In this document: in pieces, positions 36,301 through 44,818 of the stretch | How positions within the stretch are numbered: the stretch's first letter is position 1 | Layout of the letters: each line of letters begins with the position of its first letter | Origin: Desertivirga xinjiangensis | Lineage (GTDB): Bacteria > Bacteroidota > Bacteroidia > Sphingobacteriales > Sphingobacteriaceae | Assembly (NCBI RefSeq): GCF_024436435.1 | Contig: NZ_JAFMZP010000002.1 | Location: 124,001 to 188,000 of the forward strand | Direction: 5' to 3' | DNA: 64,000 nucleotides | The notes under the pieces: generated by a model | What the model was told of the DNA's origin: nothing | Databases searched by the model: none | What the model saw: the letters and a program-made list of their open reading frames with translations, nothing else | Program-made: the position numbers and the translations under genes

Positions 36301-36767
36301 TATCGCATAAAATACTGGTGTTCTCCCAGTTTGTGTCGATGCTCGACCTTATAAGGACAGAACTTTTGAACAGAGAGATCGGGTTTTCTTATCTGACGGG
36401 CAGTACAAGGGATCGGGAGGCAGCGGTAAACGGATTTCAAGATAATGAGGAAGTAAGGGTGTTCCTGATCAGTTTAAAAGCTGGAGGGACAGGCTTAAAT
36501 CTTACTGAAGCGAATTATGTTTTCCTGGTTGATCCCTGGTGGAATCCGGCTGTTGAAAACCAGGCAATCGATCGCAGTTACCGAATTGGGCAGGACAAAA
36601 AAGTAATTGCTGTGCGCCTGATATGCCCGGGTACGATAGAAGACAAAATGCTGCAATTACAACAGCGTAAAAAAGATCTGCACAACGTTTTGCTTAGCCG
36701 GGAAGTGTCTGACCTTAAATTATTCAGCAGAGAAGATTTAATGTTTCTGTTAAATCCGTTGAAATAA
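33399..36767 (+). CDS. SNF2-family DEAD/DEAH-box helicase with SWIM-like N-terminal motif
   Basis: The 1122-residue protein has the bacterial SNF2 layout. A SWIM-like zinc motif near the N-terminus (C76-x-C78, then C86) precedes a long middle region. The ATPase core carries LRPYQKEGLNWMNFL, DDMGLGKS (about 686-693), the DESQ box (about 781-784), SGTPFENN, then the second RecA lobe with FSQFVSMLDLI, LKAGGTGLNL and DRSYRIGQ. The SWIM motif is variant: the usual C-x-H is C86-R-Y88. Such proteins translocate on double-stranded DNA; a role in nucleoprotein remodelling is inferred. Monocistronic. Confidence 0.92.
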   Translation: MSQKEAKTYILNNVRVSSLDEVLIQNHSAEIVYAPLKFYDIEVVSMQLNLATFSHSASSGTLVSVCQQEGSIGLSCTCNSMHEKLCRYQVLTLHSIRKNKDYLLFFDDAFRQEKIRKLAESYGLQHEEQPDDFFQVEYIDSRAVIKPRLQGLFPVTKESTSILKENLFVRDNTDIPLKFKLKLGLQPFVVVRQHRFYRHLNMDIYEGGTSLAGKLKNPLTLVDPQTQIWKTQGQEELKFYTGVTWFQNNHTRERSESDIHALKSVFKNPLALKFYQHDPEISEKVNAASLSPITLGSVITDARASVCEKSGLYHIHVEVQIDKQLYLLQDLVFKHGYFIQMGGRLHLVGDLQLLNVFDFFRQNGSVLIIHKSKFTGFKEDILDKLEDRISISYSWVKQEAPKTEGAGKEVEPERIIYLSDSESYVLINPVVKYGDVEVPVLSRRQVYAPGSRGDIIAITRNNEYEDEFTSLLIRQHPFFQEQLDDGLLYFYLHKDRFLKEDWFLTAFDEWLGQGITVLGYNELKGSRINPNKAKISINVVSGLDWFNAELTLRYGQKKASLKQVQKAVRNKHKYVQLDDGTFGILPAEWIEKLSACLQAGEIRGETSLKIPKINFQLIEEMGEDGVLDEAVKDELAVIRSKLSNFKSIESVEVPTGLNAVLRPYQKEGLNWMNFLDEFNFGGCLADDMGLGKSLQIIAFILLQRQKAGRNTNLLVVPTSLIFNWQAEIEKLAPSIRVLTFYGSSRIKDTSSFENYEVILTSYGTLLSDSAFLKSYRFNYIFLDESQNIKNPNSLRYGAAAMLKSRNKIVISGTPFENNTLDLYGQLSFACPGLLGSLRYFKDIFLIPIDKFQDRRRTEELQNRIRPFILRRTKAQVALELPDKTEMVLYCEMSAGQRKVYDAYEKEFRDFISAQSNEDLPRSSIHVLKGLTRLRQICNSPLLLNEENLPDYSSSKISTLIEQIMDKAVSHKILVFSQFVSMLDLIRTELLNREIGFSYLTGSTRDREAAVNGFQDNEEVRVFLISLKAGGTGLNLTEANYVFLVDPWWNPAVENQAIDRSYRIGQDKKVIAVRLICPGTIEDKMLQLQQRKKDLHNVLLSREVSDLKLFSREDLMFLLNPLK

Positions 36768-37563
36768 ATATTTCTTTGCTGACCACTTCAATCCTTTTGT
36801 CCGCTTTTTTATCATTTTAAACTTCACACTATTTTTTCAAACTGTTGCATTTGTAATATATTAAATTTAATTTTAAGGAAAGTTTAGGCAAAGTTTTAAT
36901 TTTGGAAGTTCTTAACACGTGTAATTCGTTGTACCAACAGGATTTTCAGAAAACATACGTTGCAGAGCTAGCATAAATTAATTTACTTGCAGTTTAGGAA
37001 CAAAGTTAGCTGTGTGTTAACGATGTGTTGTCTTAACCTATATTATAAACATCTGTTAAAACTAGAATGCGTGTATCATTAATAAATGTATAATAACTTC
37101 ACATATTTTACAAATTTGTAAAATTTTTGCTTTGTATCTTAAAAGTTAATTACATTTACGGTAATAAAAATCAAATCTACCAAACTATGAGAACATTTTA
37201 CAACGACCAGGCAAGGCCCCCAGGGTGCCCTTAGCTTTCCAGAGTTAACTAACAGGATACGGACAATAACAGCCTTTAGAAAATGAATAAAGTAAAATTA
37301 CATATTTCTCCAAAACATCTGTTTTCTCCTATATCGTATGTTAGTAAGCAGCTTACTTATTTGAATACATTAACTGTGTTTTTTTATTACAGCATTTATT
37401 AGAAAATGAGAATTAAAAAGATGCGCCGGGGAGGGACGTCTTTACATTCAGCTTTCAATAGGTTATTTTAATTAGACATCAACAAACAAGGATTAACTGT
37501 AAGAGAGAGAGGACTCTTTTACAAGCTATTAAAAACATTTCTTTAATCATTTAATTTACCGAT
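36768..37563. other. Long leader/regulatory region upstream of the polysaccharide locus
   Basis: This 796-bp AT-rich gap holds a perfect 18-bp palindrome (37106-37123) and a promoter-like pair (TTTG 37126-37129, TACATTTA 37151-37158, 21-bp spacing). Three short plus-strand frames follow: 37187-37234 (15 codons, MRTFYNDQARPPGCP), 37283-37402 (39 codons) and 37406-37471 (21 codons, basic). None can be called a gene with confidence. No terminator was found directly after the helicase. Confidence 0.5.
37106..37123. promoter_or_regulatory. 18-bp palindrome, candidate operator
   Basis: TTTTACAAATTTGTAAAA is a perfect palindrome with a TTACA-N4-TGTAA core. It lies immediately upstream of a -33-like TTTG (37126). 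The same core recurs at 38189-38202 upstream of the wza-like gene. Confidence 0.55.
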
Positions 37564-37929
37564 ATGCATAACGGAGAAATTGTAGAACTTGTAATTCGTC
37601 GTGATAACATTAGTATCAGCGAACTTTCCCGACGACTAAACGTCAGTAGAAGATCAGTTTACAACTGGTTTACGCAGGAAAATCTAAGTCTAAACATTAT
37701 AAGCAAAATCGGAGAAGTCCTGGACCATGATTTTTCGACGGATTTTCCAGAGTTGGCGAACACCTCTGCCAGGAAGATCAGCGGCTATAACTTCAGAGAT
37801 GGAGAAATTAATGATGAAGCCTCGCTTAATTCAGTGCAATACTGGCGGGATAAGTATATAGATCTGCTTGAGAAACACAACGACTTTTTAAGCCGAAATA
37901 CATCGCTATCATCAATGTTAAGTTATTAA
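37564..37929 (+). CDS. Helix-turn-helix DNA-binding protein at head of polysaccharide locus
   Basis: The 121-residue protein has an N-terminal HTH (ISISELSRRLNVSRRSVYNW, residues 17-36, then FTQENLSLNIISKIGEVLDH) of the lambda-repressor/XRE kind. A C-terminal Asp/Asn-rich helical tail follows. It precedes the wza-like gene by 570 bp and ends at a strong terminator, so it is its own unit. Two TTACA-N4-TGTAA palindromes flank it and are its natural candidate targets. Direct proof is lacking. Confidence 0.8.
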   Translation: MHNGEIVELVIRRDNISISELSRRLNVSRRSVYNWFTQENLSLNIISKIGEVLDHDFSTDFPELANTSARKISGYNFRDGEINDEASLNSVQYWRDKYIDLLEKHNDFLSRNTSLSSMLSY

Positions 37930-38022
37930 TCTTTCAAAAATATCCTGTTAAACTGGATCCATTTATAATCAGATCTATTGAATATACATATACTCCCAAT
38001 CAGTTTAAGCAGATATTATGTA

Positions 38023-38064
38023 GCCTTTATCCGGAAACCCAAGACCCGGATAAAGGCTTTTTTG
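38023..38064 (+). terminator. Terminator after the HTH gene
   Basis: The perfect 12-bp stem GCCTTTATCCGG / CCGGATAAAGGC (38023-38034, 38046-38057) has an 11-nt loop and is followed by TTTTTTTG. Confidence 0.93.
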
Positions 38065-38188
38065 TGGAATAAGCTTACTGACCAGGGGGCTTCTTTTTTC
38101 TCATTCCGTACGCTGAATCTTGCAAATTTTAATCATTGATTTACCACCGTTTCTGCCAGCTATAGTTTCTTGTTGTGTTAAGAAATCT

Positions 38189-38202
38189 TTACAATATTGT
38201 AA
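38189..38202. promoter_or_regulatory. 14-bp palindrome, candidate operator
   Basis: TTACAATATTGTAA is perfect and shares the TTACA-N4-TGTAA form with the palindrome at 37106-37123. It is about 250 bp upstream of the predicted wza promoter. Confidence 0.5.
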
Positions 38203-38448
38203 TATTTCGACATGACGTTTTTTTTATCAAAAACTACACCGCTAATAGTACTTTTTTCGGGATATTTCAAAGCTGTTACTTCCACTTATACACTCTCTTG
38301 TTGCCAGGAATATGGCCATGTACTATATAAAAGGCGATTTCTTTTTGCGCTGTAAATATTGCTTTTACAGGTTCGTATTCCCTTTGTAAAGCTTATACAT
38401 TTCAATTTACAAGTTAAAAAATCAGTGTTTTTATTTCTCATATGTACA

Positions 38449-38456
38449 TACATTTG
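38449..38456 (+). promoter_or_regulatory. -7 box (TACATTTG) for the polysaccharide operon
   Basis: TACATTTG matches TAnnTTTG perfectly, 44 bp before the ATG at 38500, and places the transcript start near 38463. It overlaps the upstream part of the open frame, which supports the later start. The -33 region is only T-rich. Confidence 0.6.
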
Positions 38457-38499
38457 AGTGTTCAGTAAAGCGAATTCTGAATCTGCCAATTTGAAAAAC

Positions 38500-39279
38500 A
38501 TGAAAGACATTTACTTGAAAGCATTAAAAAAAATAGGAGTTCTTTCCATACTTTCTATCTCCGCCTGTGCTCCTCAAAGGGACCTGGTTTACTTCAGCGA
38601 TATGACTAAAAAAGGGGCTGGAAATGATATAATAATTAATAGTATTGAACCCAGGATTCAATCGAGCGACTTGTTAAATATTACGGTTAATTCGCCTAGT
38701 GCTGAATCGAATGTATTGTTTGCCGCCAATTATAATACACCGGCAGGAAACGGTGATTACGAGCTGGTGGGTTACCGGGTAAACAAAAACGGAAATATAA
38801 ATTTTCCTGTTCTTGGTAATGTAAAGCTGGAAGGATTTACAATAGAACAAGCTCAGCAAGAACTGACACGTGAGTTGAAAAACTATGTTAAAAATCCCAT
38901 CGTCAATATTCAATTTCTGAATTTTAAGGTGACGGTTATTGGGGAAGTAAATAATCCCTCAACTTTTACTGTTACAAACGATAAGATCACTCTACTCGAA
39001 GCTCTGGGTATGGCTGGAGATATGACTGCTTATGGTAAAAGGGAGAATGTGCTGATCATCCGGGAGAATAATGCAAAACGTACGATGGTCAGGGTAAATC
39101 TAAACAAAAAGGATGTTCTGAGCTCACCCTATTTCTATCTGAAGCAGAATGACGTAGTATATGTAGAGCCGGATAAAGCAAAATCCATGGAAATTAGCCG
39201 AAATAACCGGTTGATGCCTTTAATTGTGGCTTCGATATCCGCGGCTGCTGTTATTGCTACAACCTTTTTAAGACGCTAG
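38500..39279 (+). CDS. Polysaccharide export outer-membrane lipoprotein (Wza-like), main locus
   Basis: The protein (259 residues from ATG 38500) starts MKDIYLKALKKIGVLSILSI and has a lipobox cysteine at 23 (SISAC). The Poly_export domain (IQSSDLLNITVNSPSAES) and SLBB domain (VIGEVNNPSTFTVTNDKITL) follow, with a C-terminal membrane helix (LIVASISAAAVIATTFL). A GTG at 38458 would extend the frame but overlaps the promoter. It is a paralogue of the gene at 3567-4337 and is followed by its Wzc partner after 38 bp. Confidence 0.92.
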   Translation: MKDIYLKALKKIGVLSILSISACAPQRDLVYFSDMTKKGAGNDIIINSIEPRIQSSDLLNITVNSPSAESNVLFAANYNTPAGNGDYELVGYRVNKNGNINFPVLGNVKLEGFTIEQAQQELTRELKNYVKNPIVNIQFLNFKVTVIGEVNNPSTFTVTNDKITLLEALGMAGDMTAYGKRENVLIIRENNAKRTMVRVNLNKKDVLSSPYFYLKQNDVVYVEPDKAKSMEISRNNRLMPLIVASISAAAVIATTFLRR

Positions 39280-39317
39280 TATACTAACTGACAATATCCC
39301 AAATAAAAATATTTGTT

Positions 39318-41564
39318 ATGAATGAGATAATGAAATACCTCAAGTATTGGTATATATTTATTATAACAGTGGCTATTAGTGTGACTCTTGCATTCTTTTA
39401 TCTGCGCTATGCTACCCCTGAATATAAGATCACAAGTACTCTTCTAATTCAGGATGATAAGAAAGGCGACGGTATGTTAAAGGGGACCGCATTCAGTGAT
39501 CTTCAAATGTTTCAGACAACAAGAACTGTTGATAATGAAATAGAAGTTCTAAGGTCCCGTGACCTTGTCTACAATGTGTTAAAAAGCTTATCCATGGAGA
39601 CTAAATATTCTATCAAACATCCTTTTATGACGAAAGAGTTGTATGGTGAAGATTTGCCTGTAAAAGTAGTTATACATAAACTCAACCGCTCTGCATATAC
39701 CCGGGAGATAACTTTGAAACCTATTGATGATAAGACCTTTTTATGGCAGGATTCAGCTAAAAAAGTTATCTATAGATATGGACAAACTATCACCAATCCT
39801 GCTTACGTTGTTCATGTGGAAAAAGGCCCGGCCTTTTCAAATAACAAGACAAAAATATCGGTAAAGTTTCGCAGTTTAAAAGGGCTTACTGAAGCATACA
39901 GCCTGTCCAAATTAAGTATTACACCTATTATCAAAGATGCAAATACTATCATTCTAAGTTTGGTTGACGAGATTCCTCAAAGAGGGATTGATATATTGAA
40001 TAAACTTATTGATGAATACAATCTTCAAAATGTCAATAATAAGAGTGTTATAGCCAGGAATACCATTAAGTTTATAGATAACCGGTTAAAATATCTTACT
40101 GCGGATCTGGCGATGGTAGAACAGGATGTAGAGAATTATAAACGAGTAAACCGGGTCACTAATATTTCTGCTGATGCCCAAATTAATCTTGAAAATTCTG
40201 GCGGTTCCAATCAGCAATTGGCCGACCTTGGAGTTCAACTCAATATTGTAAGATCGCTGGAGAACTATTTAAGTCAGACAGACCAGAGTTTCGGTTTGGT
40301 TCCCAGCACCCTGGGCTTAAAAGATCAGACATTGGTTGATCTGACAACCCGTTATAATGACCTTCAACTGGAACGGCAGCAATTACTTCGTTCTGCCAAT
40401 TCTCAAAACCCTTTGGTGCTGAACGTAAACGATCATCTTGCGAGCTTAAAAACAAGTATGATGGAAAACTTAAGAAACATCAGAAAGGGATTGCTTCTAG
40501 AAAGAAACAACCTCCTTGCAAGATCATCGTTCTTTGAGTCGAAGGTAAGGAACGTTCCGGTGATAGAGCGGGGGCTTCTGGAACGTACCAGGGAACAAAG
40601 CGTGAAGCAAAGCTTGTATCATTATCTCTTACAGAAGAGGGAAGAGACGGAATTATCTTTATCCGCAACAGTGCCTACATCGCAAGTGGTTGACCGTCCG
40701 TCGTATAATAGTGTCCCCCAATCCCCAAAAACGCAACTCATCTACTTATGCTCTGTAATATTTGGATTTATTTTACCAGCCGGGTTTATCTTTTGCAAGG
40801 ATCTGCTGAACACTAAGGTCCAAAACTCATCCGAAGTCGAAATGATCCCCGGAGCGCGGATTCTGGGCGAGCTGAGTCATAAGGGAATGAAAGGATCGGT
40901 AGTTATACAGAGAGGCAGTAGAACAACTATCTCCGAGCTGTTCAGATATATCAGAAGCAATCTGAGTTTTATGAACCCAAACAACCAGAACCAGGTCCTC
41001 CTGGTAACATCAAGTACAAAAGGGGAGGGTAAAACATTCTTTAGCATTAACCTTGGAATTACTCTTTCTATGGTGGATAAAAAAGTAGTATTGCTGGAGT
41101 TTGATCTTCGTAAGCCTGACTTGTTAAACAGTTTGAAGCTTAAATGTGAGGCGGGGCTTTCTGATTATCTTACTTCTGACGATGTTCTGCTGAATGATAT
41201 TATCCTCTCTTCAAATGTTTCTCCTAACTTATCAGTGATAGGATGCGGTTCACTTCCGGAGGACCCTTCAGAGCTTCTAACTACTCACAGGGTACATCTT
41301 TTATTTGAAAATCTAAGAAAATCATTCGATTATATCATTATCGACACTCCACCGGTAGGTATGGTGGCAGATGCATTCAGTCTTGGACTGCATTCTGATG
41401 CCAGCATATACCTTGTACGTTACAATTTTACCAATAAATATCAGCTGAAAATACTGCATGATATCTATGAAAATAAGAGCTTAAGGAATCCTCTGGTTGT
41501 GTTTAACGACGCAAAAAGTGAAAATAAATATACTTATGGATATGGCAAATACGCTTATTCATAG
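39318..41564 (+). CDS. Polysaccharide co-polymerase / tyrosine autokinase (Wzc/GumC-like), main locus
   Basis: The 748-residue protein has transmembrane helices near 14-32 and 475-493 flanking the periplasmic Wzz/GNVR region (VKQSLYHYLLQKREETELS). The BY-kinase domain has Walker A (SSTKGEGKT, about 565-573), A' (EFDLRKP) and Walker B (YIIIDTPPV, about 672-680). The C-terminal tyrosines (YTYGYGKYAY) are the autophosphorylation cluster. It regulates polymer length and export and is normally balanced by a phosphatase, which is not encoded nearby. It is shorter by 36 residues than its paralogue at 1197-3551. Confidence 0.93.
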   Translation: MNEIMKYLKYWYIFIITVAISVTLAFFYLRYATPEYKITSTLLIQDDKKGDGMLKGTAFSDLQMFQTTRTVDNEIEVLRSRDLVYNVLKSLSMETKYSIKHPFMTKELYGEDLPVKVVIHKLNRSAYTREITLKPIDDKTFLWQDSAKKVIYRYGQTITNPAYVVHVEKGPAFSNNKTKISVKFRSLKGLTEAYSLSKLSITPIIKDANTIILSLVDEIPQRGIDILNKLIDEYNLQNVNNKSVIARNTIKFIDNRLKYLTADLAMVEQDVENYKRVNRVTNISADAQINLENSGGSNQQLADLGVQLNIVRSLENYLSQTDQSFGLVPSTLGLKDQTLVDLTTRYNDLQLERQQLLRSANSQNPLVLNVNDHLASLKTSMMENLRNIRKGLLLERNNLLARSSFFESKVRNVPVIERGLLERTREQSVKQSLYHYLLQKREETELSLSATVPTSQVVDRPSYNSVPQSPKTQLIYLCSVIFGFILPAGFIFCKDLLNTKVQNSSEVEMIPGARILGELSHKGMKGSVVIQRGSRTTISELFRYIRSNLSFMNPNNQNQVLLVTSSTKGEGKTFFSINLGITLSMVDKKVVLLEFDLRKPDLLNSLKLKCEAGLSDYLTSDDVLLNDIILSSNVSPNLSVIGCGSLPEDPSELLTTHRVHLLFENLRKSFDYIIIDTPPVGMVADAFSLGLHSDASIYLVRYNFTNKYQLKILHDIYENKSLRNPLVVFNDAKSENKYTYGYGKYAYS

Positions 41565-41890
41565 ACGGCTCAAAATTTTATCATCTACCTGTATTCAACA
41601 ATCGCTTTGTTAGAGCTGAGCTCTACTCTCAGTTCTCAACAAAGCCAATCACAACAATTAAGCCGCTCGCGGTGCATTTAACGGTCGAGATCTGCAAATG
41701 ATCTGAAGCCAAAAAGATAATCATGTAAGTGAGATAGCGAAGCTCTGCCATTTAGAGACCCGGCTAAACACTTCAAAAGACGCTAGCGTCAAAACAACAT
41801 TAATATTAAAGAAAATTAGTCATGTAAGTGAGGTAGCGAAGCTCTGCCCGCCCGCATAGTATCCTGATCATAAACTAATCACGTTCACAA
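41565..41890. promoter_or_regulatory. Structured leader before the UpxY antiterminator
   Basis: The region contains a long imperfect hairpin at 41604-41645 (GCTTTGTTAGAGCTGAG pairing with CTCAGTTCTCAACAAAGC) without a T-run. It also contains a 29-bp direct repeat with one mismatch, beginning TCATGTAAGTGAG(A/G)TAGC (41721-41749 and 41820-41848). UpxY-type factors act on 5' leaders of their own operons, so these structures are candidates for a pause, attenuator or recruitment site. That role is inference. Confidence 0.55.
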
Positions 41891-42421
41891 ATGGAAAAGA
41901 ATATCCCCATAAGGCCTTCATTAACGAAACGCTGGCAGGTAATTTACACCCGGCCACGGTGGGAGAAAAAGGTTGACCAGCTTTTGCAGGCACAAGGAAT
42001 TGATTCTTACTGTCCGGTGCGAAAAGTGGAGAGCCAGTGGGCCGATAGAAAAAAGATGGTTGAACTACCGCTTTTCAATTCGTATGTTTTTGTAAAGATT
42101 AACTGGAAAGAGGAGCATAAGGTAAGGCAAACCTTAGGGGTGCTGAACTTTGTGTATTACATGGGTAGGCCTGCAATAATAAGAGATAATGAGATAGATG
42201 AGGTAAGGCACTTCCTGCAAGAAGCACCTGATCTTGAAGTGGTGAACTTACAAGACTTAAGTATTGGCGACCGTGTAAGTATTAAAAGTGGTGCTTTTCT
42301 TAATCAATCCGGACAGATCATCGAAATTCAGGGAAAAAATGTGCTGATGGTTTTCGATAACCTGAGTTGTGCACTGGTCACCAAAGTAGATGCATATAAC
42401 CTGTCATTAATAAACAACTAA
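41891..42421 (+). CDS. UpxY-family transcription antiterminator (NusG paralogue)
   Basis: The 176-residue protein has a NusG N-terminal domain ([40 protein letters not shown] then FNSYVFVKI) and a C-terminal KOW domain ([20 protein letters not shown]). In Bacteroides, UpxY proteins allow polymerase to read through long polysaccharide operons. Its place just before the 17-gene run and after the wza-wzc pair fits that role. It is 4 bp from the dehydrogenase gene. Confidence 0.9.
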   Translation: MEKNIPIRPSLTKRWQVIYTRPRWEKKVDQLLQAQGIDSYCPVRKVESQWADRKKMVELPLFNSYVFVKINWKEEHKVRQTLGVLNFVYYMGRPAIIRDNEIDEVRHFLQEAPDLEVVNLQDLSIGDRVSIKSGAFLNQSGQIIEIQGKNVLMVFDNLSCALVTKVDAYNLSLINN

Positions 42422-42425
42422 ATCC

Positions 42426-43724
42426 ATGAGGAACATTGTTGAAAACGTAAAGATCGCTGTAGTAGGCTTGGGTTATGTAGGCCTGCCTCTCGCTGTCGAA
42501 TTTTCTAAAAGATATAAGGTCTTTGGCTTTGATATTCATTCAGAAAGGGTGGAACAGTTAAAATCTGGCCATGATCATACTCTGGAGGTTTCTGAAGCAG
42601 ATCTGAAAGATGTCATTACTCAGGATTGCACGGAGCCGACCGGTTTGTTCTGTACCAGCGATGCTGAGTTACTGAAACAATGCAATGTTTATATCATTAC
42701 CGTACCTACACCCGTAGATAAAAATAAGCGCCCGGATCTGATTCCTCTTTTTAAGGCCAGCACTACTGTCGGAAAGGTGTTAAAGAAAGGAGACATTGTA
42801 GTTTACGAATCAACGGTATATCCCGGTGTAACCGAAGATGAATGTGTTCCGGTCCTTGAAAAACACTCAGGCCTCAAATTTAATACAGATTTTTTTGCCG
42901 GATATTCCCCTGAGCGGATCAATCCCGGTGATAAGCTGCACACCGTTTCCAAGATCCTTAAAATCACTTCAGGTTCAACTCCTGAGGCTGCAGCTATAGT
43001 AGACAATCTATACAGGTCGGTAATTGGGGCAGGTACTCATAAAGCTACCTCTATTAAGGTTGCCGAAGCTGCTAAAGTTATCGAGAATGCTCAAAGAGAT
43101 ATAAACATTGCTTTCGTTAATGAACTAGCTATGATTTTCAATAAAATGGGAATCGATACGCAGGACGTGCTTGATGCAGCAGGCACTAAATGGAACTTCC
43201 TGAAATTTCAACCTGGCTTGGTCGGAGGGCACTGCATAGGAGTAGATCCCTATTACCTGGCGCAAAAAGCGCAGGAAGTGGGTTATCACCCGGAAATCAT
43301 ACTTGCCGGCAGGCGGGTGAATGATGGAATGGGTGGATATGTCGCTGATCAGTTAGTTAAACGGATGCTTTCTAAAGGAACAAACGTTGCCAATAGTGAT
43401 GTCCTGGTGCTAGGTTTTACCTTCAAAGAAAACTGCCCTGACGTAAGAAATACAAAAGTGATAGATATAGTTAAACGTCTTGAGGAATACAAAATAAATG
43501 TATGTATTCATGACCCATGGGCAGATGCCACCCAGGTAAAGCATGAATACGGAGTGATCTGCCAAAATGGAGAATCCAAACAGAGAAAATACGACGCCAT
43601 ATTACTTGCAGTAGCTCACCATGAATTCAAAGACCTGGATATTCAGAGCTTGTGTAAAACAAATGCGGTTGTTTATGATATCAAGTCGGTATTGCCGGCT
43701 TCCGTTGTAGACGCGCGCCTTTAG
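42426..43724 (+). CDS. Nucleotide-sugar dehydrogenase (WbpO/TviB-like)
   Basis: The 432-residue protein is a four-electron UDP-sugar dehydrogenase. It has the N-terminal NAD-binding [20 protein letters not shown]-like motif (about 9-28), the central [20 protein letters not shown] helix, and the catalytic cysteine in [13 protein letters not shown] (about C268). Similarity in pattern to TviB/WbpO suggests oxidation of UDP-GlcNAc or UDP-GalNAc to the uronic acid. The adjacent epimerase supports UDP-GalNAcA as final product. Confidence 0.9.
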   Translation: MRNIVENVKIAVVGLGYVGLPLAVEFSKRYKVFGFDIHSERVEQLKSGHDHTLEVSEADLKDVITQDCTEPTGLFCTSDAELLKQCNVYIITVPTPVDKNKRPDLIPLFKASTTVGKVLKKGDIVVYESTVYPGVTEDECVPVLEKHSGLKFNTDFFAGYSPERINPGDKLHTVSKILKITSGSTPEAAAIVDNLYRSVIGAGTHKATSIKVAEAAKVIENAQRDINIAFVNELAMIFNKMGIDTQDVLDAAGTKWNFLKFQPGLVGGHCIGVDPYYLAQKAQEVGYHPEIILAGRRVNDGMGGYVADQLVKRMLSKGTNVANSDVLVLGFTFKENCPDVRNTKVIDIVKRLEEYKINVCIHDPWADATQVKHEYGVICQNGESKQRKYDAILLAVAHHEFKDLDIQSLCKTNAVVYDIKSVLPASVVDARL

Positions 43725-43759
43725 TATTATCTGTTCATTATCTAAAAAAAAAATCTCTT

Positions 43760-44818
43760 ATGACTATCATGTATAACATTCCATACCATAACGGCGTTGA
43801 TCTGGCTAACCTCAATTTCCTGGTAACCGGCGGTGCCGGATTCATAGGATCGCACCTGGTAGAGTACCTGTTGAAATATGGTGCAGCTAAAGTGCGGGTG
43901 CTTGATAACTTTTCAACCGGTTTTAAAGCGAATATAACACAGTTTGTTAATCATCCTTCATTTGAACTGCTTGAGGGTGACATCCGTGATCTGTCTGCAT
44001 GCAAAAAAGCCTGTGAAGGAATCAACATCGTGCTGCATCAGGCCGCCTTAGGTTCCGTTCCCCGGTCAATAGAGGACCCGTCTACAACAAATGAGGTTAA
44101 TATCAATGGCTTTTTAAATATGCTGATAGCCGTAAGAGATGCAGGAGTGGCCAGAATGGTCTATGCAGCGTCTTCTTCAACTTACGGTGATAGTAAAGAG
44201 CTGCCAAAAGAGGAAGATAAAATAGGCAAGCCTTTATCTCCCTATGCTGTCACTAAATATGTTAATGAAATCTATGCCGATGTTTTTGCACGTACTTACG
44301 GATTAAAATTAATTGGCCTGCGCTATTTTAATGTATTTGGACCCCGTCAGAACCCGAATGGCGCCTACGCAGCTGTTATACCGAAGTTCATACTGAAGCT
44401 TTTAGCTCATGAGAGTCCGCTGATCAATGGCACCGGAGAGTATTCCCGCGATTTCACGTTTATCGACAACGTGGTCCAGATGAATATAAAGGCTGCGCTT
44501 ACCACAAATGACCGGGCTGTTAACCAGGTGTATAATGTGGCTTATGGCGAGCAAACGAACCTGAATGAACTTGCCATGTATCTGAAAGAGGACCTTGCAG
44601 AAACCGATGAATTGATAGCAGATGTTCCTGTCTTATATGGACCGGAAAGAGCAGGCGACATTCCGCATTCCCTGGCTTCAATAAACAAGGCTATACAGCT
44701 CTTGGACTATAAGCCGCGGTTCTCCTTCCAGGAGGGGCTTAAGGAAACAGTAAAATCATACGTTTCAGACAACCGGTTCACAGTAGCTGCGTCTGAACAC
44801 CAAAGTGCCTATTCATGA
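43760..44818 (+). CDS. NAD-dependent UDP-sugar 4-epimerase (WbpP/TviC-like)
   Basis: The 352-residue extended SDR protein has the Rossmann motif FLVTGGAGFIGSHLVEYLLK, ASSSTYGDS with the catalytic Ser/Thr, and the YAVTK (YxxxK) pair. GLRYFNVFGPRQNPNGAYAAVIPKF is typical of WbpP/TviC enzymes, which interconvert UDP-GlcNAc(A) and UDP-GalNAc(A). It overlaps the flippase start by 4 bp (ATGA) and so is translationally coupled. Confidence 0.9.
   Translation: MTIMYNIPYHNGVDLANLNFLVTGGAGFIGSHLVEYLLKYGAAKVRVLDNFSTGFKANITQFVNHPSFELLEGDIRDLSACKKACEGINIVLHQAALGSVPRSIEDPSTTNEVNINGFLNMLIAVRDAGVARMVYAASSSTYGDSKELPKEEDKIGKPLSPYAVTKYVNEIYADVFARTYGLKLIGLRYFNVFGPRQNPNGAYAAVIPKFILKLLAHESPLINGTGEYSRDFTFIDNVVQMNIKAALTTNDRAVNQVYNVAYGEQTNLNELAMYLKEDLAETDELIADVPVLYGPERAGDIPHSLASINKAIQLLDYKPRFSFQEGLKETVKSYVSDNRFTVAASEHQSAYS

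Larger units (their letters stand above)
37930..38499. other. Regulatory gap between HTH gene and wza-like gene
   Basis: After the terminator of the HTH gene this region carries the 14-bp palindrome TTACAATATTGTAA (38189-38202). Two looser inverted repeats of TGTAAA/TTTACA follow (38350-38370; 38384-38390 with 38406-38412), then a perfect -7 box at 38449. A shadow ORF on the minus strand is ignored. The concentration of TGTAA-type half-sites suggests binding of a dimeric regulator. Confidence 0.5.
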
